Source: JADFRG01 sp048054495
GTDB lineage: Bacteria > Chloroflexota > Anaerolineae > Anaerolineales > E44-bin32
DNA length: 64,000 bases
Assembly: GCA_048054495.1 (NCBI GenBank)
Contig: JBGMQN010000071.1
Coordinates: 14,494 to 78,493, forward strand
Direction: 5' to 3'
Shown here: positions 1-8,434 of the stretch, one piece after another
How positions within the stretch are numbered: position 1 is the first letter of the stretch
Layout: each line of letters opens with the position of its first letter
Program-made: the position numbers and the translations under genes
Notes under the pieces: generated by a model
What the model was told of the DNA's origin: nothing
What the model saw: the letters and a program-made list of their open reading frames with translations, nothing else
Database searches by the model: none

Positions 1-1037
1 CGATCGCGGTCACCAGTTCCGAGGGGGAAGAGACCGAACTTGGGGCGAAGAACATCGTAATCGCCACCGGCGCGAGCGCGGCTTCCATCCCCGGAATGGA
101 GATCGATGGGGAGCGAGTATTGACCTATCGCGAAGCCATCCTTCAGACCCAGGCCCCGAAGTCGGTGCTGATTGTGGGGTCAGGTGCTGTGGGTCTCGAA
201 TTCGCCACCATCTGGAACGGCTACGGGGTCGAGGTGAGCATCGTGGAGATGCTTCCACGTATCGCTCCGCTTGAGGACGAAGATGTCAGCAAGGAGCTTG
301 CCAAGGAGTTCCGCAAGCGCGGCATCAAGATCATGACAGGCACCAAGGTGGATAACATCGAGGTGCTCAAGACCAAGGTGAAGGCCACGGTTACCGGCGA
401 ATCGGGAGAGGAAATTCTCGAGGCCGAGCAGGCTTTGGTAGCGGTCGGCTTCCGACCCAACACTAAGGGGTTTGGATTGGAGGACCTCGGTGTGCAGCTT
501 ACTGAGTCGGGAATGGTGGAGATCGACGAGCGCATGGCCACTAACGTCCCGGGGATCTGGGCCATCGGCGATGTGACCGGGAAGCTACAACTGGCCCACG
601 TCGCAATGGCGATGGGCATCGTGTGCTCCGAAAACATCGCAGGCGCAGAGACGATCGAACTCAATTACGAGATGATGCCGCGGGCCACGTATTCTCATCC
701 TCAGGTTGCCTCTTTCGGCATGACGGAGGCCCAGGCCGAACAGCGAGGGTACGAGGTCCATATCGGCAGGTTCCCCTTCCTGGCCAACGGAAAATCGCTT
801 GGAATGGGCGAAACTGCGGGGTGGATTAAACTAATCTCGGATGCACGCTACGGCGAGATTCTGGGAGCACACTTGATCGGACCGGAAGTAACCGAATTGC
901 TGCCGGAACTGACACTCGCCCAGAGCATGGAACTTACGCTTGCCGAAATTGCACGTAATGTCCATGCGCATCCCACGCTAAGTGAAGCTATCATGGAGGC
1001 GGCACATGCCGCCGAGGGGGACGCAATTCATATGTAG
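1..1037 (+). CDS. lpdA: Dihydrolipoyl dehydrogenase, C-terminal part (5' end outside window)
   Basis: FAD-dependent E3 subunit that reoxidises dihydrolipoamide in 2-oxoacid dehydrogenase or glycine cleavage complexes. The reading frame is already open at base 3 (IAVTSSEGE...), so the gene is cut by the window edge and the N-terminal FAD motif and redox-active CxxxxC are not visible. What is seen: IVIATGAS, the NAD-binding Rossmann motif GSGAVGLEFA, the second FAD motif PGIWAIGDVTGKLQLAHVAMA, and the dimerisation domain ending in HAHPTLSEAIMEAAHA, which holds the catalytic His-Glu pair of the family. An internal ATG at 96 is not the start, because strong homology continues upstream of it. Citrate synthase follows after 86 bp. 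Confidence 0.95.
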   Translation, partial: IAVTSSEGEETELGAKNIVIATGASAASIPGMEIDGERVLTYREAILQTQAPKSVLIVGSGAVGLEFATIWNGYGVEVSIVEMLPRIAPLEDEDVSKELAKEFRKRGIKIMTGTKVDNIEVLKTKVKATVTGESGEEILEAEQALVAVGFRPNTKGFGLEDLGVQLTESGMVEIDERMATNVPGIWAIGDVTGKLQLAHVAMAMGIVCSENIAGAETIELNYEMMPRATYSHPQVASFGMTEAQAEQRGYEVHIGRFPFLANGKSLGMGETAGWIKLISDARYGEILGAHLIGPEVTELLPELTLAQSMELTLAEIARNVHAHPTLSEAIMEAAHAAEGDAIHM

Positions 1038-1123
1038 GAGGCTGCAGGCGGTTAGGTGAGGGAGTTTAACTCGGAAAAAAGAGAGATGGTAGCGGTGAGG
1101 GCCACCAGATAAGGAGAAAACAG

Positions 1124-2302
1124 ATGAGCGATCCCCAGATCATTAGTGGTCTCGAGGGGGTTTTGGTAACTGAGACCCGTTTGAGCAAAGTCGATGGCAC
1201 GGCAGGCGTGCTCACGATCGGCGGCTTTCCTTTGGAGGAACTAGCCCCCAACGCCACTTTCGAGGAAGTGCTCCACCTGCTGTGGTTCGATCGGCTGCCC
1301 ACAGCCTCCGAACTGGAGGAGCTTCGAGTGGAGCTGGCCGGCCTGCGGATGATCCCGGAGCCGACCATCGATCTTTTGAAGGCGGCCGCGGAGAAGAAGC
1401 TCCCGACAATGGACGCGCTGCGCATGGGAGTCGATACGCTGGCCTTGGTCGACGCCGATCCTTCCGATGTGTCACCGGAGGCGGACGTGCTTCGCGCGAA
1501 GGCGGTCACGGCACGCATACCTACCGTGGTTGCGACCTATTGGCGCCTGTTGCATGGCGAGGATCCCGTGCCGCCTAACGCGGAAATCGGGCACGCGGCC
1601 AATTACCTCTACATGTTGAAGGGGGAGGAAGCCCACCCCGATGCGGAGCGCGCACTCGAGACCTACATCAACTCGGTCGTTGATCATGGGATGAACAACT
1701 CCACCTTCACCTCACGCGTGATCATCAGTACCCGCTCCGACATCGTATCGGCGGTGGTTGGAGCGATCGGCTCGCTGAAGGGTCCGCTGCACGGCGGTGC
1801 TCCTGGTCCGGCGCTGGACATGGTATTCGAAATTCGGGCGCGGGCGGACGCCTCTGGCAAGGAGCTTAAAGAGGAGGCCGAGATCTGGACGCGTGATGTA
1901 GTGGAGGGTGGCGGCCGAATCATGGGATTTGGGCACCGAGTGTATAAGGTTCGAGATCCGCGTGCAGACGTGCTGGGAGCCGCCGCAGTGAAGCTGTTTG
2001 AAGGCGCCGGCGACACCGCACTGTATGACGATGCCATCGCGGTCGAAGATGTAGTGCTTGACGTGCTTGCAAAGTTGAAACCGGATCGCAGTATCAAGAC
2101 CAATGTCGAGTTCTACACGGCTCTATTACTGCATGGCGTGGGCATGGAGACCGGACTGTTCTCGCCCACATTCGCCGTTGGGCGGGTGGGCGGCTGGACG
2201 GCCCACATTCTGGAGCAGATTGCGGAAGCGCGGTTGATTCGCCCGCGGGCGGCATACGGCGGTGAGCTGGATCGTGTCTGGATTCCGATAGAGGAAAGGT
2301 GA
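1124..2302 (+). CDS. gltA: Citrate synthase (bacterial/archaeal dimeric type)
   Basis: Condenses oxaloacetate and acetyl-CoA to citrate in the cytoplasm. The 392-residue length fits the short dimeric class. Visible family motifs: GPLHGGAPGPALDM (substrate-binding His), GFGHRVYKVRDPRA (second active-site His and CoA-binding region), and NVEFYTALLLHG...LFSPTFAVGRVGGWTAHILEQ. The catalytic acid position is Glu in NVEFYT rather than Asp; to my knowledge this also occurs in other short citrate synthases, so it is not treated as a defect. The start is ATG, with AAGGAG about 7 nt upstream. It follows lpd and overlaps nothing. A 2-methylcitrate synthase role cannot be excluded from sequence alone. 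Confidence 0.93.
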   Translation: MSDPQIISGLEGVLVTETRLSKVDGTAGVLTIGGFPLEELAPNATFEEVLHLLWFDRLPTASELEELRVELAGLRMIPEPTIDLLKAAAEKKLPTMDALRMGVDTLALVDADPSDVSPEADVLRAKAVTARIPTVVATYWRLLHGEDPVPPNAEIGHAANYLYMLKGEEAHPDAERALETYINSVVDHGMNNSTFTSRVIISTRSDIVSAVVGAIGSLKGPLHGGAPGPALDMVFEIRARADASGKELKEEAEIWTRDVVEGGGRIMGFGHRVYKVRDPRADVLGAAAVKLFEGAGDTALYDDAIAVEDVVLDVLAKLKPDRSIKTNVEFYTALLLHGVGMETGLFSPTFAVGRVGGWTAHILEQIAEARLIRPRAAYGGELDRVWIPIEER

Positions 2303-2303
2303 A

Positions 2304-3311
2304 ATGGCGGTGGTCGAGGAGGTCAAACGAGCTAAGGAGCTGTCGAAGCACAGCATCCTCTCCAAACCCAACGTTGTAGGGGTAGGCTACGGCTATAAAG
2401 AGAAGGCTGGACGGCGCACGGCGGATCTGTGCGTCGTTGCCCTGGTGCGAGTGAAGCTGCCGAAATCCTCCCTGGCGCCACATGAGCTGGTACCTACGAC
2501 TTTGGATGGCGTTTCGACAGACGTAGTCCAGGTTGGAGAAATCCGAGCGCTCCAGGAACGAACCGATCGCTGGCGCCCGGCTCCGGGCGGGATCAGCATC
2601 GGCCACTATCAGATCACCGCCGGCACTCTGGGAACCGTGGTGCGGGATGCGGCAACCAATGAGCGGCTGATCCTGTCGAACAACCATGTGCTCGCCAACA
2701 GCAACGATGCCGGGCTGGGAGATGCGATCCTTCAGCCGGGTCCGATCGACGGTGGAAACGTGGATTCCGATACCCTGGCGACACTCGAACGCTTCATCCC
2801 CATCAAATTCACAGGTGAGCCATCCGATTGCGGAGTCGCAAAGTGGGTGGCGGACGCGGCTAACTTCGTTGCCCGCCTCCTGGCCTCCCGTTCGAGACTT
2901 GTGCCCATCCGGGAAGATCCGGCGGCCGTCAACCAGGTGGACGCGGCCGTTGCGCGGCCAGTGGACGACGGCGACCTGCTCAATGAGGTCCTAGATATCG
3001 GAGAGGTCAGTGGCGTAGCGGAGCCAACGCTCGGCATGGCGGTAAGGAAGTCCGGCAGGACGACCGCCTTCACCACAGGCACGATCACCGTGCTCGAAGC
3101 AACCATCGACGTCACTTACGGAGAGGGTCGCAAGGCGCGCTTCGAGGGCCAGATCGTCAGCAGCCCCATGTCGCAAGGGGGCGATTCGGGCTCGCTGCTG
3201 GTTGCGGGAGACTCGCTGCAGGCAGTGGGCCTTCTCTACGCAGGCTCGAATCAAGCCACAATCTTCAATCCTATAGGGGAAGTGCTGGCCGCGCTGAGGA
3301 TCGAGCTGTGA
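2304..3311 (+). CDS. Trypsin-like (Nal1-type) serine protease domain protein
   Basis: 335-residue protein with an N-terminal alpha/beta module (about 1-90, containing KPNVVGVGYGYKE) followed by a chymotrypsin-fold domain. The catalytic His is in SNNHVLANSNDA and the catalytic Ser in QGGDSGSLLV; the Asp is probably in the VDAAVARPVDDG stretch, but this is inferred. No signal peptide is visible, so it is probably cytoplasmic, which is unusual for a trypsin-like fold. It begins 1 nt after the citrate synthase stop and overlaps the next gene by GTGA, so the three are likely cotranscribed. The substrate is unknown; similar plant and bacterial proteins (NARROW LEAF 1 type) are little characterised. 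Confidence 0.75.
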   Translation: MAVVEEVKRAKELSKHSILSKPNVVGVGYGYKEKAGRRTADLCVVALVRVKLPKSSLAPHELVPTTLDGVSTDVVQVGEIRALQERTDRWRPAPGGISIGHYQITAGTLGTVVRDAATNERLILSNNHVLANSNDAGLGDAILQPGPIDGGNVDSDTLATLERFIPIKFTGEPSDCGVAKWVADAANFVARLLASRSRLVPIREDPAAVNQVDAAVARPVDDGDLLNEVLDIGEVSGVAEPTLGMAVRKSGRTTAFTTGTITVLEATIDVTYGEGRKARFEGQIVSSPMSQGGDSGSLLVAGDSLQAVGLLYAGSNQATIFNPIGEVLAALRIEL

Positions 3312-3583
3312 GTACGGATCCGGCGCTCGAGCGCGCGCGTCAGATATCGCGCGCTCACTCCGATGCCTTGCTGGCCAAACCCAATGTAGTGGCCGTGGGG
3401 GTCGGGTATCGAGAAGGCTCACAATCGGAGCTGATGCTCGTGGTGATGGTCGAACAAAAGCTGCCGCTGAGCGCGCTCGCTGAAGATGAGATCGTGCCGA
3501 GTGAGATCGACGGACTGCCGGTTGACGTACGCGTGGTGGGGGAAGTGAGCGCGCAAGGGGAAGCAGGGAACCAGGAGCATTGA
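3308..3583 (+). CDS. Stand-alone copy of the upstream protease's N-terminal domain
   Basis: 91-residue protein starting at GTG inside a GTGA overlap with the preceding protease stop, so translation is probably coupled. Its sequence parallels residues 1-90 of that protease: LLAKPNVVAVGVGYRE against LSKPNVVGVGYGYKE, then a run of the form VKLPxSxLxxxExVPxxxDGxxxDVxxVGE in both. There are no catalytic residues, membrane segment or signal peptide. The arrangement suggests a duplicated regulatory, inhibitory or targeting module acting with the protease; that role is inference. It could also be a decaying duplicate, although the frame is intact. Confidence 0.7.
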   Translation: MSTDPALERARQISRAHSDALLAKPNVVAVGVGYREGSQSELMLVVMVEQKLPLSALAEDEIVPSEIDGLPVDVRVVGEVSAQGEAGNQEH

Positions 3584-3725
3584 TGGCTCCGAGCGAGGCC
3601 TCCCAGGTTTCACATTGGAGATTGACTGTCCTTGCGAGGCAAGGGGCTGAGCTTGCGAGGCACGGGCTTGTCCTTTTGCGGCTGGATGCGCCGCCTGGAT
3701 CCGAAATTTGCCAAAGGATGACGTG
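3584..3725. repeat. Spacer with short CTTGCGAGGCA-like direct repeats
   Basis: The 142-bp gap between the protease pair and the prenyltransferase contains two close copies of a TTGCGAGGCA motif (near 3632 and 3653) and related GGGCTTGTCC text. No ORF or clear hairpin is seen. It may be the remnant of a dispersed repeat. Confidence 0.35.
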
Positions 3726-5189
3726 ATGAAATCGATTGAAGAGCAAACCGTCAAGGCGCTTTCATGGCAGATGATCTACGGAAATTATCGCCCCAAGTTG
3801 GGTGCCGAAAGGTGGGAGCGACTAGAGCAGACGGTTGGAGCGCCGGACTTCAAGCAGATGGACTCCGATGAAGATACGCCCATGGGCCCCTTCAATGAGG
3901 CGGTCTTGTTCATCGATCGCGAGTTGGGAGATGGCGACGGTTCGATGGTGGAAGAGATCACCGTGGCCTCCGTCGACCGCTGGGCCAGCATCTTCAGAAA
4001 CCTGGTCAAACAGCTTCAAGGTCGGCCGCAGAAGATGATGGAGATTTTCTGCACCGAGGTGCATCCTTACTTTTTGAACGATTTTGGCGCGAGCGAGATC
4101 GTTGAGTCCGCGCCGGATCACTTCGTGCTCAAATTGGACAACGGTCTGCTGGAAGGGTTCAAGATCGGCTTGATCGAAGGGTTCTGCGATATCGTCGGAG
4201 CGGAGGCGGTTACCGAGCGGCGCAACGGCGAATACCGTGTCCGCTGGCACATCCGGGAGGAGACCCCGGAGCCTTCACTCTGGGCGTTATTTGTGAACGC
4301 TACACGACTGCCCTTCCTGACCGCGACCCTGGTACCGGTCTTGCTTGGAACGGTGATCGCCTGGAACGATGGGTTCTTCAGCTTCGGGCTGTTTCTGCTG
4401 GCTTTGTTTGGGGCCGCGTTCTTCCACCTCGGCACCAACGTGATGAACGACTACTTCGATCATACGAGTGGGGCAGATGAGGCCAATCTGACGCCTACCC
4501 CCTTCGCGGGCGGATCGAGGCTGATCCAGCGTGGCCTGGTCAAACCCACAAGCCTCCGCAATCTGGCCTGGGGGCTCTATGCTGCCGGTACGGTCGTTGG
4601 GCTCATATTGCTGGCCCTGACCGGCCCAGAGCTGCTGATATTCGGCCTGGCGGGTTTCCTGCTCGGTTTCTTGTATACCGCGCCCCCCATACGTCTCGTT
4701 CATTATGGGGTGGGCGAGATCGCCATTGGATTGGGCTTTGGCCCGGTCATGGTCTTGGGCGCCTACTGGGTGCAAACGCAGCAGCTGAGCACCGCGGCCC
4801 TGTACGCCTCGATACCGGTCGGAATCCTGATTGCAGCCGTGCTCTACATCAATGAGATCCCGGATCGCATGTGGGACGAGAAGGCCGGCAAACGTACGTT
4901 GATCACCCGCATGTCGACGGATGCAGCGGTAACCGGTTATGCAGTACTGATCACGGCGGCCTACTTGACGATCGTTCTGGGGGCGGCACTGGGCATCATG
5001 CCGCTGGCCACGCTGATCGGGCTGCTCACAATCCCAATGGCGTGGAGTGCGTTCAAGACCCTACGCAGGCATCACGGTTTCCCGTATCGGCTGATCCCTG
5101 CGAATGCCAACACCGTGTTCCTACACTTCTTTACCGGGCTGCTTCTGGCCGCCGGCTACTTTGTAGCGGGCCTGATCCCCAGTCTCTGA
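3726..5189 (+). CDS. UbiA/MenA-type prenyltransferase with an extra N-terminal soluble domain
   Basis: 487 residues from ATG 3726, which is preceded by AAAGGA at a 7-nt spacing; a TTG at 3708 is in frame but has no ribosome site. Residues about 1-175 are soluble and end in LLEGFKIGLIEGFCDIVGAE, resembling the end of H-NOX/DUF2378-like haem-NO or 4-vinyl-reductase-related folds (weak, by eye). Residues about 185-487 form a polytopic UbiA domain with both Asp-rich motifs: NDYFDHTSGAD and NEIPDRMWDEKAGKRT. These bind Mg-prenyl diphosphate, and the spacing resembles MenA (1,4-dihydroxy-2-naphthoate prenyltransferase). It is probably a membrane enzyme of quinone or related prenyl transfer. No other menaquinone gene is in the window, so the acceptor is open. 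A strong terminator follows. Confidence 0.8.
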   Translation: MKSIEEQTVKALSWQMIYGNYRPKLGAERWERLEQTVGAPDFKQMDSDEDTPMGPFNEAVLFIDRELGDGDGSMVEEITVASVDRWASIFRNLVKQLQGRPQKMMEIFCTEVHPYFLNDFGASEIVESAPDHFVLKLDNGLLEGFKIGLIEGFCDIVGAEAVTERRNGEYRVRWHIREETPEPSLWALFVNATRLPFLTATLVPVLLGTVIAWNDGFFSFGLFLLALFGAAFFHLGTNVMNDYFDHTSGADEANLTPTPFAGGSRLIQRGLVKPTSLRNLAWGLYAAGTVVGLILLALTGPELLIFGLAGFLLGFLYTAPPIRLVHYGVGEIAIGLGFGPVMVLGAYWVQTQQLSTAALYASIPVGILIAAVLYINEIPDRMWDEKAGKRTLITRMSTDAAVTGYAVLITAAYLTIVLGAALGIMPLATLIGLLTIPMAWSAFKTLRRHHGFPYRLIPANANTVFLHFFTGLLLAAGYFVAGLIPSL

Positions 5190-5215
5190 GCAGGCCTACC
5201 GACCTCTAGACAACG

Positions 5216-5244
5216 AAAGTGGCGGCCACCGAGCCGCCACTTTT
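5216..5244 (+). terminator. Rho-independent terminator after the prenyltransferase gene
   Basis: An 11-bp perfect stem, AAAGTGGCGGC / GCCGCCACTTT, with a 6-nt loop and T-rich 3' side. The A-tract on the left arm lets it also work for the convergent methyltransferase gene on the minus strand. Confidence 0.85.
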
Positions 5245-5320
5245 CGAATCCAACCAGGAATATCAATAGCGTGACTGCGATCGCGGGGGTCCAGTTAGCA
5301 GATTTCGTGGGGGTCTCCAT

Positions 5321-6118
5321 TTACGTTCGTTCGAGCACCCAGAAGTGGGAGAGGCCAAGCGCGCGCAGCGGAGTGCGCTCGAGAAATTGTAGCGCGGTCC
5401 GCAACGAGCGGCCGAGCGTGGGCCAGCGGGCGATGAGGTTGTCGTAGGCGCCGTAGATCACACTCCGTTGAGCAATGCGGACCGGCAGCCCTTCAAAAAG
5501 CCGCGCGAGATCGCGGCCGGTGTAGACGCGTACGTGGGGAGCAAGCCTGTTGCGCAGCGAGGTCGGAAGGTAGTTGACCAGCGGAATGTTGCCGTATCTG
5601 TACCTGCCCCGCCAATAAATCCCATGGGTCTCGAATGGGTAGCCCCGGTTGGGTACGAACAGCACGAGGCGCCCGCCCGGTGTCTCTTCCGAAGGGAGGC
5701 GCAGGGCGCGCACCATTTCTGTCACCGCAGCTCGATCGTCATCCACATGCTCGATGACTTCATGCGAGAGGATGAGATCAAACACCGAGTCCGGGAAGGG
5801 AAGCCGTTCGCCGCGAGTGGACAGGACCTCCAACGGGCGATCGCGAGCGTACAGCGCCTGCAACGATCGATCGCGCGACTCAAGCAGACGACCGCGAGCT
5901 TCAGTCGCGCGATCGATATCGAACTCCAGCCCGATGGCGCGCTCCGCGAGTGGAGTGAGCCGCTCCAGGTAAGCACCAATTCCGCAGCCGTTGTCGAGCA
6001 CCCAGCCGCGCTCCCGGCCGGCGGCCGCCTCCAGGATCATACGCAACCGGCGCTCTTGACCCGCCCTCCACACTAAGGAGGGCTGACCTAGCGCCGCAGC
6101 CTTCTCAAGATTTGTCAC
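5321..6118 (-). CDS. Class I SAM-dependent methyltransferase
   Basis: 265 residues. The SAM-binding motif I is VLDNGCGIGAYLERL (about residue 40), with the acidic residue of motif II in GLEFDIDRA and motif IV in FDLILSHEVIEHVDDD, as in small-molecule or polysaccharide-type methyltransferases. It starts at GTG 6118; a TAGAAT hexamer at 6128-6133 on the minus strand ends 9 nt before it, so the mRNA is probably leaderless. No signal or membrane segment is visible. The substrate is unknown, and no neighbouring biosynthetic gene indicates it. Confidence 0.8.
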   Translation of the reverse strand: MTNLEKAAALGQPSLVWRAGQERRLRMILEAAAGRERGWVLDNGCGIGAYLERLTPLAERAIGLEFDIDRATEARGRLLESRDRSLQALYARDRPLEVLSTRGERLPFPDSVFDLILSHEVIEHVDDDRAAVTEMVRALRLPSEETPGGRLVLFVPNRGYPFETHGIYWRGRYRYGNIPLVNYLPTSLRNRLAPHVRVYTGRDLARLFEGLPVRIAQRSVIYGAYDNLIARWPTLGRSLRTALQFLERTPLRALGLSHFWVLERT

Positions 6119-6127
6119 TTCGGGTGA

Positions 6128-6133
6128 ATTCTA
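6128..6133 (-). promoter_or_regulatory. -10 hexamer TAGAAT, leaderless start for the methyltransferase
   Basis: Lies 9 nt before GTG 6118 with no ribosome-binding site between; one member of a recurrent pattern in this window. Confidence 0.55.
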
Positions 6134-6251
6134 AGGGGAGCAGGCCGAACGAGTCCAGCGAGCAATAAGCTGTGCCCGGGCCTTCCCGAAGACCAAACCG
6201 AATTCTATGGAGCCCAGGGTGGGCTGTTCGATCCAGTGAGCCGGCTTAACT

Positions 6252-7061
6252 CTAAGGCGCCCAGGGTGGGTCGGTCCAACCGTTGAGCCAGTAGAAGAGC
6301 GTCGCTAGCCCTTCGCGAATGGCCGCGTGACTGGCCCGCAGGGCACCCGGGTGCGGGAGCAGGCCGCCTCGCTCCACGATGTGTCCCTCCGAATGCTGGC
6401 TAGATGGAGACGGTATTGGATCGAGCCCCTGCGCGCGCATCGTGGCCAGTGCGCGCCGCATATGGATGGGAGAGGTGACCAGAATGAAGTCCTCTATCTC
6501 ATTCGCCTCGAGCAGCTTGCTTAGCTGCTCCGCCTGCTCGAGTGTGTTGCCAGAGAGAGACTCCAAGCGGATCCGATCCGGCGCCACTCCCAGGTCCAGC
6601 AACTCCTGTTGCATGGGAATGCTCTCTGGCGTCAACGCCTCGAGCAGCTCGTCTGCACCGCCCGACACGATCACCGCGGGGTTATCGAGCAAGTCGTAGA
6701 GGCGCGCTCCCTCCAGCACGCGCAGCGCAGTGGCGCCGCTGAGTTCGTTGATCTCATTGCCGCCGGCGCGGAACGTGGCGCTTCCTCCTCCCAAGACAAC
6801 AATGGCCTCCGCGCCTCCGGCTTCCTCGACGGTCCGAATGGGCTGAGATCCGTCTCGCAATGCGCGCTCGAAGGTTCGGGCGGTCAAAGGCAAGCTGAGC
6901 AAGAAATAGAGCACTGCCAGAAAGGCCAGCAAGCTGCTGCCCCAGAGCCGTGTGTCGCGATGCGCAAAGAGCAGTACCACTCCCAGGAAAAACCCAATGA
7001 GCAGGAATTCAAATGAGCCCGGGATCAGGTAGGCCTTGAAGATTTCAAAGATGGCTTCCAT
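6252..7061 (-). CDS. YdcF/SanA-like DUF218 membrane protein
   Basis: 269 residues with two N-terminal membrane segments (about 14-32 and 38-60) and a DUF218 domain containing AIVVLGGGS, VIVSGGADE, SLSGNTLEQAEQL and VTSPIHMRRAL. This matches the ElyC/SanA/YdcF family, which has a Rossmann-like fold and a loosely defined role in envelope integrity. The start is ATG 7061. It is followed on the minus strand by the methyltransferase after about 130 bp and preceded by the RNA ligase family gene after about 30 bp. The catalytic activity of the family is not settled. Confidence 0.78.
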   Translation of the reverse strand: MEAIFEIFKAYLIPGSFEFLLIGFFLGVVLLFAHRDTRLWGSSLLAFLAVLYFLLSLPLTARTFERALRDGSQPIRTVEEAGGAEAIVVLGGGSATFRAGGNEINELSGATALRVLEGARLYDLLDNPAVIVSGGADELLEALTPESIPMQQELLDLGVAPDRIRLESLSGNTLEQAEQLSKLLEANEIEDFILVTSPIHMRRALATMRAQGLDPIPSPSSQHSEGHIVERGGLLPHPGALRASHAAIREGLATLFYWLNGWTDPPWAP

Positions 7062-7092
7062 GCTGGTTATGCGATTCGAGTTAAGACCCGAT

Positions 7093-7584
7093 TCAACCGA
7101 GTGGAATCGTCAGCCGAGGAATGTACGGCGCCGTCTGATCTTCAGGCGATCCGACATAGATGCGGATCGAGTCGACCTGAAATGCAAATGAAGGAGGGTC
7201 TGGGAGCGGGATCTGGGAAGGATCCTTGGCCCTTCCCAGGGTGAGATGCGGATGGTAATCGCCTCGCGCGTAGTCCGGGTAGGCCTCCGCCAGCGACCGG
7301 TAGAGCTCGATCAGCGGCTCGGGATCGGAGGGCTCGAGGAATACGACCTCGTCAAACTGCCCGTACCGTTCAAGGGTCACATCGAAAGGGGAGTGCTGGG
7401 CGCAAATCGGCCCAAGCACCTCGGCCGTCTCATCCGACGTTTCGGCGGGTACAAAAGGGTAGAAGATCGTGAAATGCGCAGGCACCTTTGCGAACGAATC
7501 GGGGTCGTACTCCTCCCGCAAGGAATAGGCAAAGGCCTGCACCGGCTTTGGAGGGATGATGAGCAGTGCGCTCTCAAATTTCAC
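7093..7584 (-). CDS. 2'-5' RNA ligase / cyclic phosphodiesterase (2H) family protein
   Basis: 163 residues with the two His-x-Thr motifs of the 2H phosphoesterase superfamily: HFTIFYPF (about residue 37) and HPHLTLGRA (about residue 112). The family includes ThpR/LigT, which acts on 2',3'-cyclic phosphate or 2'-5' linked RNA ends. The length fits. It starts at GTG 7584, which is 9 nt after a TAGACT hexamer that has an upstream TGC, so it is probably leaderless. The divergent gene at 7653 starts 68 bp away, so both promoters lie in a very short spacer. Confidence 0.8.
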   Translation of the reverse strand: MKFESALLIIPPKPVQAFAYSLREEYDPDSFAKVPAHFTIFYPFVPAETSDETAEVLGPICAQHSPFDVTLERYGQFDEVVFLEPSDPEPLIELYRSLAEAYPDYARGDYHPHLTLGRAKDPSQIPLPDPPSFAFQVDSIRIYVGSPEDQTAPYIPRLTIPLG

Positions 7585-7593
7585 GGCGGGCTG

Positions 7594-7599
7594 AGTCTA
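7594..7599 (-). promoter_or_regulatory. Extended -10 (TGC-TAGACT) for the 2H phosphoesterase gene
   Basis: Ends 9 nt before GTG 7584; no Shine-Dalgarno sequence fits between, which implies a leaderless mRNA. Confidence 0.55.
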
Positions 7600-7638
7600 G
7601 CATGTTTCCGCCTGGGGCTGCTGATAGTAAGTGAGAGC

Positions 7639-7644
7639 TATAAT
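7639..7644 (+). promoter_or_regulatory. -10 hexamer TATAAT for the 7653 methyltransferase
   Basis: Perfect consensus hexamer ending 8 nt before ATG 7653, so transcription should start at or next to the start codon. Confidence 0.6.
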
Positions 7645-7652
7645 GCTCTGCT

Positions 7653-8297
7653 ATGAAATGCTGCCAGTGCGAGGGAATTGAACGTGAGTTCAATGCCGAA
7701 GACGTGGAAAACGAGATCCATGCATACCGCACGGAGGGTCCGGCCGAGACCACTCAGCTGCTGATCGATGCGCTCACCGAGCGGGGAGTGGAGGGATGCA
7801 CATTGCTGGATATCGGCGGAGGAGTGGGAGCAATCCAACACGCCCTGCTGAGCGCCGGGGCGAGCACCGCGACCGCGGTGGAGGCTTCTACTGCCTTTGC
7901 CGAGGCGGCGGAAGACCAGGCCCGTGAATTGGGCTGGAGTGAACAGGTAGCGGTCAGACACGGCGACTTCGTTGATTTGGCCGAATCCCTACCACCGCAC
8001 GACGTCGTCACCCTCGACCGCGTGATCTGCTGCTACCATGACATGAGATCGTTGGTGCGTCTCTCCGCGGCCCGTGCCAGCAAGCTGTATGGTGTGGTGT
8101 ACCCGCGAGATGTGTGGTGGAACAAGATCGCACTGCGCTTCATGAATCTCTTCTTCTGGATCGGCCGCAGCCCGTTTCGGGTCTTCATACACTCCGATGC
8201 GGGGGTGCAGCGCATACTCGATCAGGTGGGCCTGGCGAGGGTCTACTATAAGAGGACGTTCATCTGGCAGGTCGTAGTCTACGCGCGCGCAAGCTAA
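7653..8297 (+). CDS. SAM-dependent methyltransferase with N-terminal Cys cluster
   Basis: 214 residues. It begins MKCCQCEGIE, a Cys-rich tip that could bind a metal. It then has motif I LLDIGGGVGAIQHALL and a downstream VVTLDRVICCYHD motif, as in Mg-protoporphyrin or small-molecule methyltransferases. The C-terminal part (about 155-170) is hydrophobic and aromatic. The ATG start directly follows a perfect TATAAT, with no ribosome site. It stands alone between divergent and convergent neighbours. The substrate is not identifiable from sequence. Confidence 0.75.
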   Translation: MKCCQCEGIEREFNAEDVENEIHAYRTEGPAETTQLLIDALTERGVEGCTLLDIGGGVGAIQHALLSAGASTATAVEASTAFAEAAEDQARELGWSEQVAVRHGDFVDLAESLPPHDVVTLDRVICCYHDMRSLVRLSAARASKLYGVVYPRDVWWNKIALRFMNLFFWIGRSPFRVFIHSDAGVQRILDQVGLARVYYKRTFIWQVVVYARAS

Positions 8298-8434
8298 CGA
8301 AGACGGCATGAGCCAGCATGCCCTCCTGCGAACAGACAGCTGGTGGCCCGCAAGCTCGATTCAATTTCCGCTCGCAGAAGAGGGCGGTCGCGCGACTATA
8401 TTGTGTAGCCCTCGCATGTAATGGAGCGGCTAAA

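Noticed and set aside
1124..2302. Glu in place of catalytic Asp in citrate synthase (NVEFYT)
   Set aside because: To my knowledge other short-form citrate synthases also have Glu here; not evidence of inactivation.
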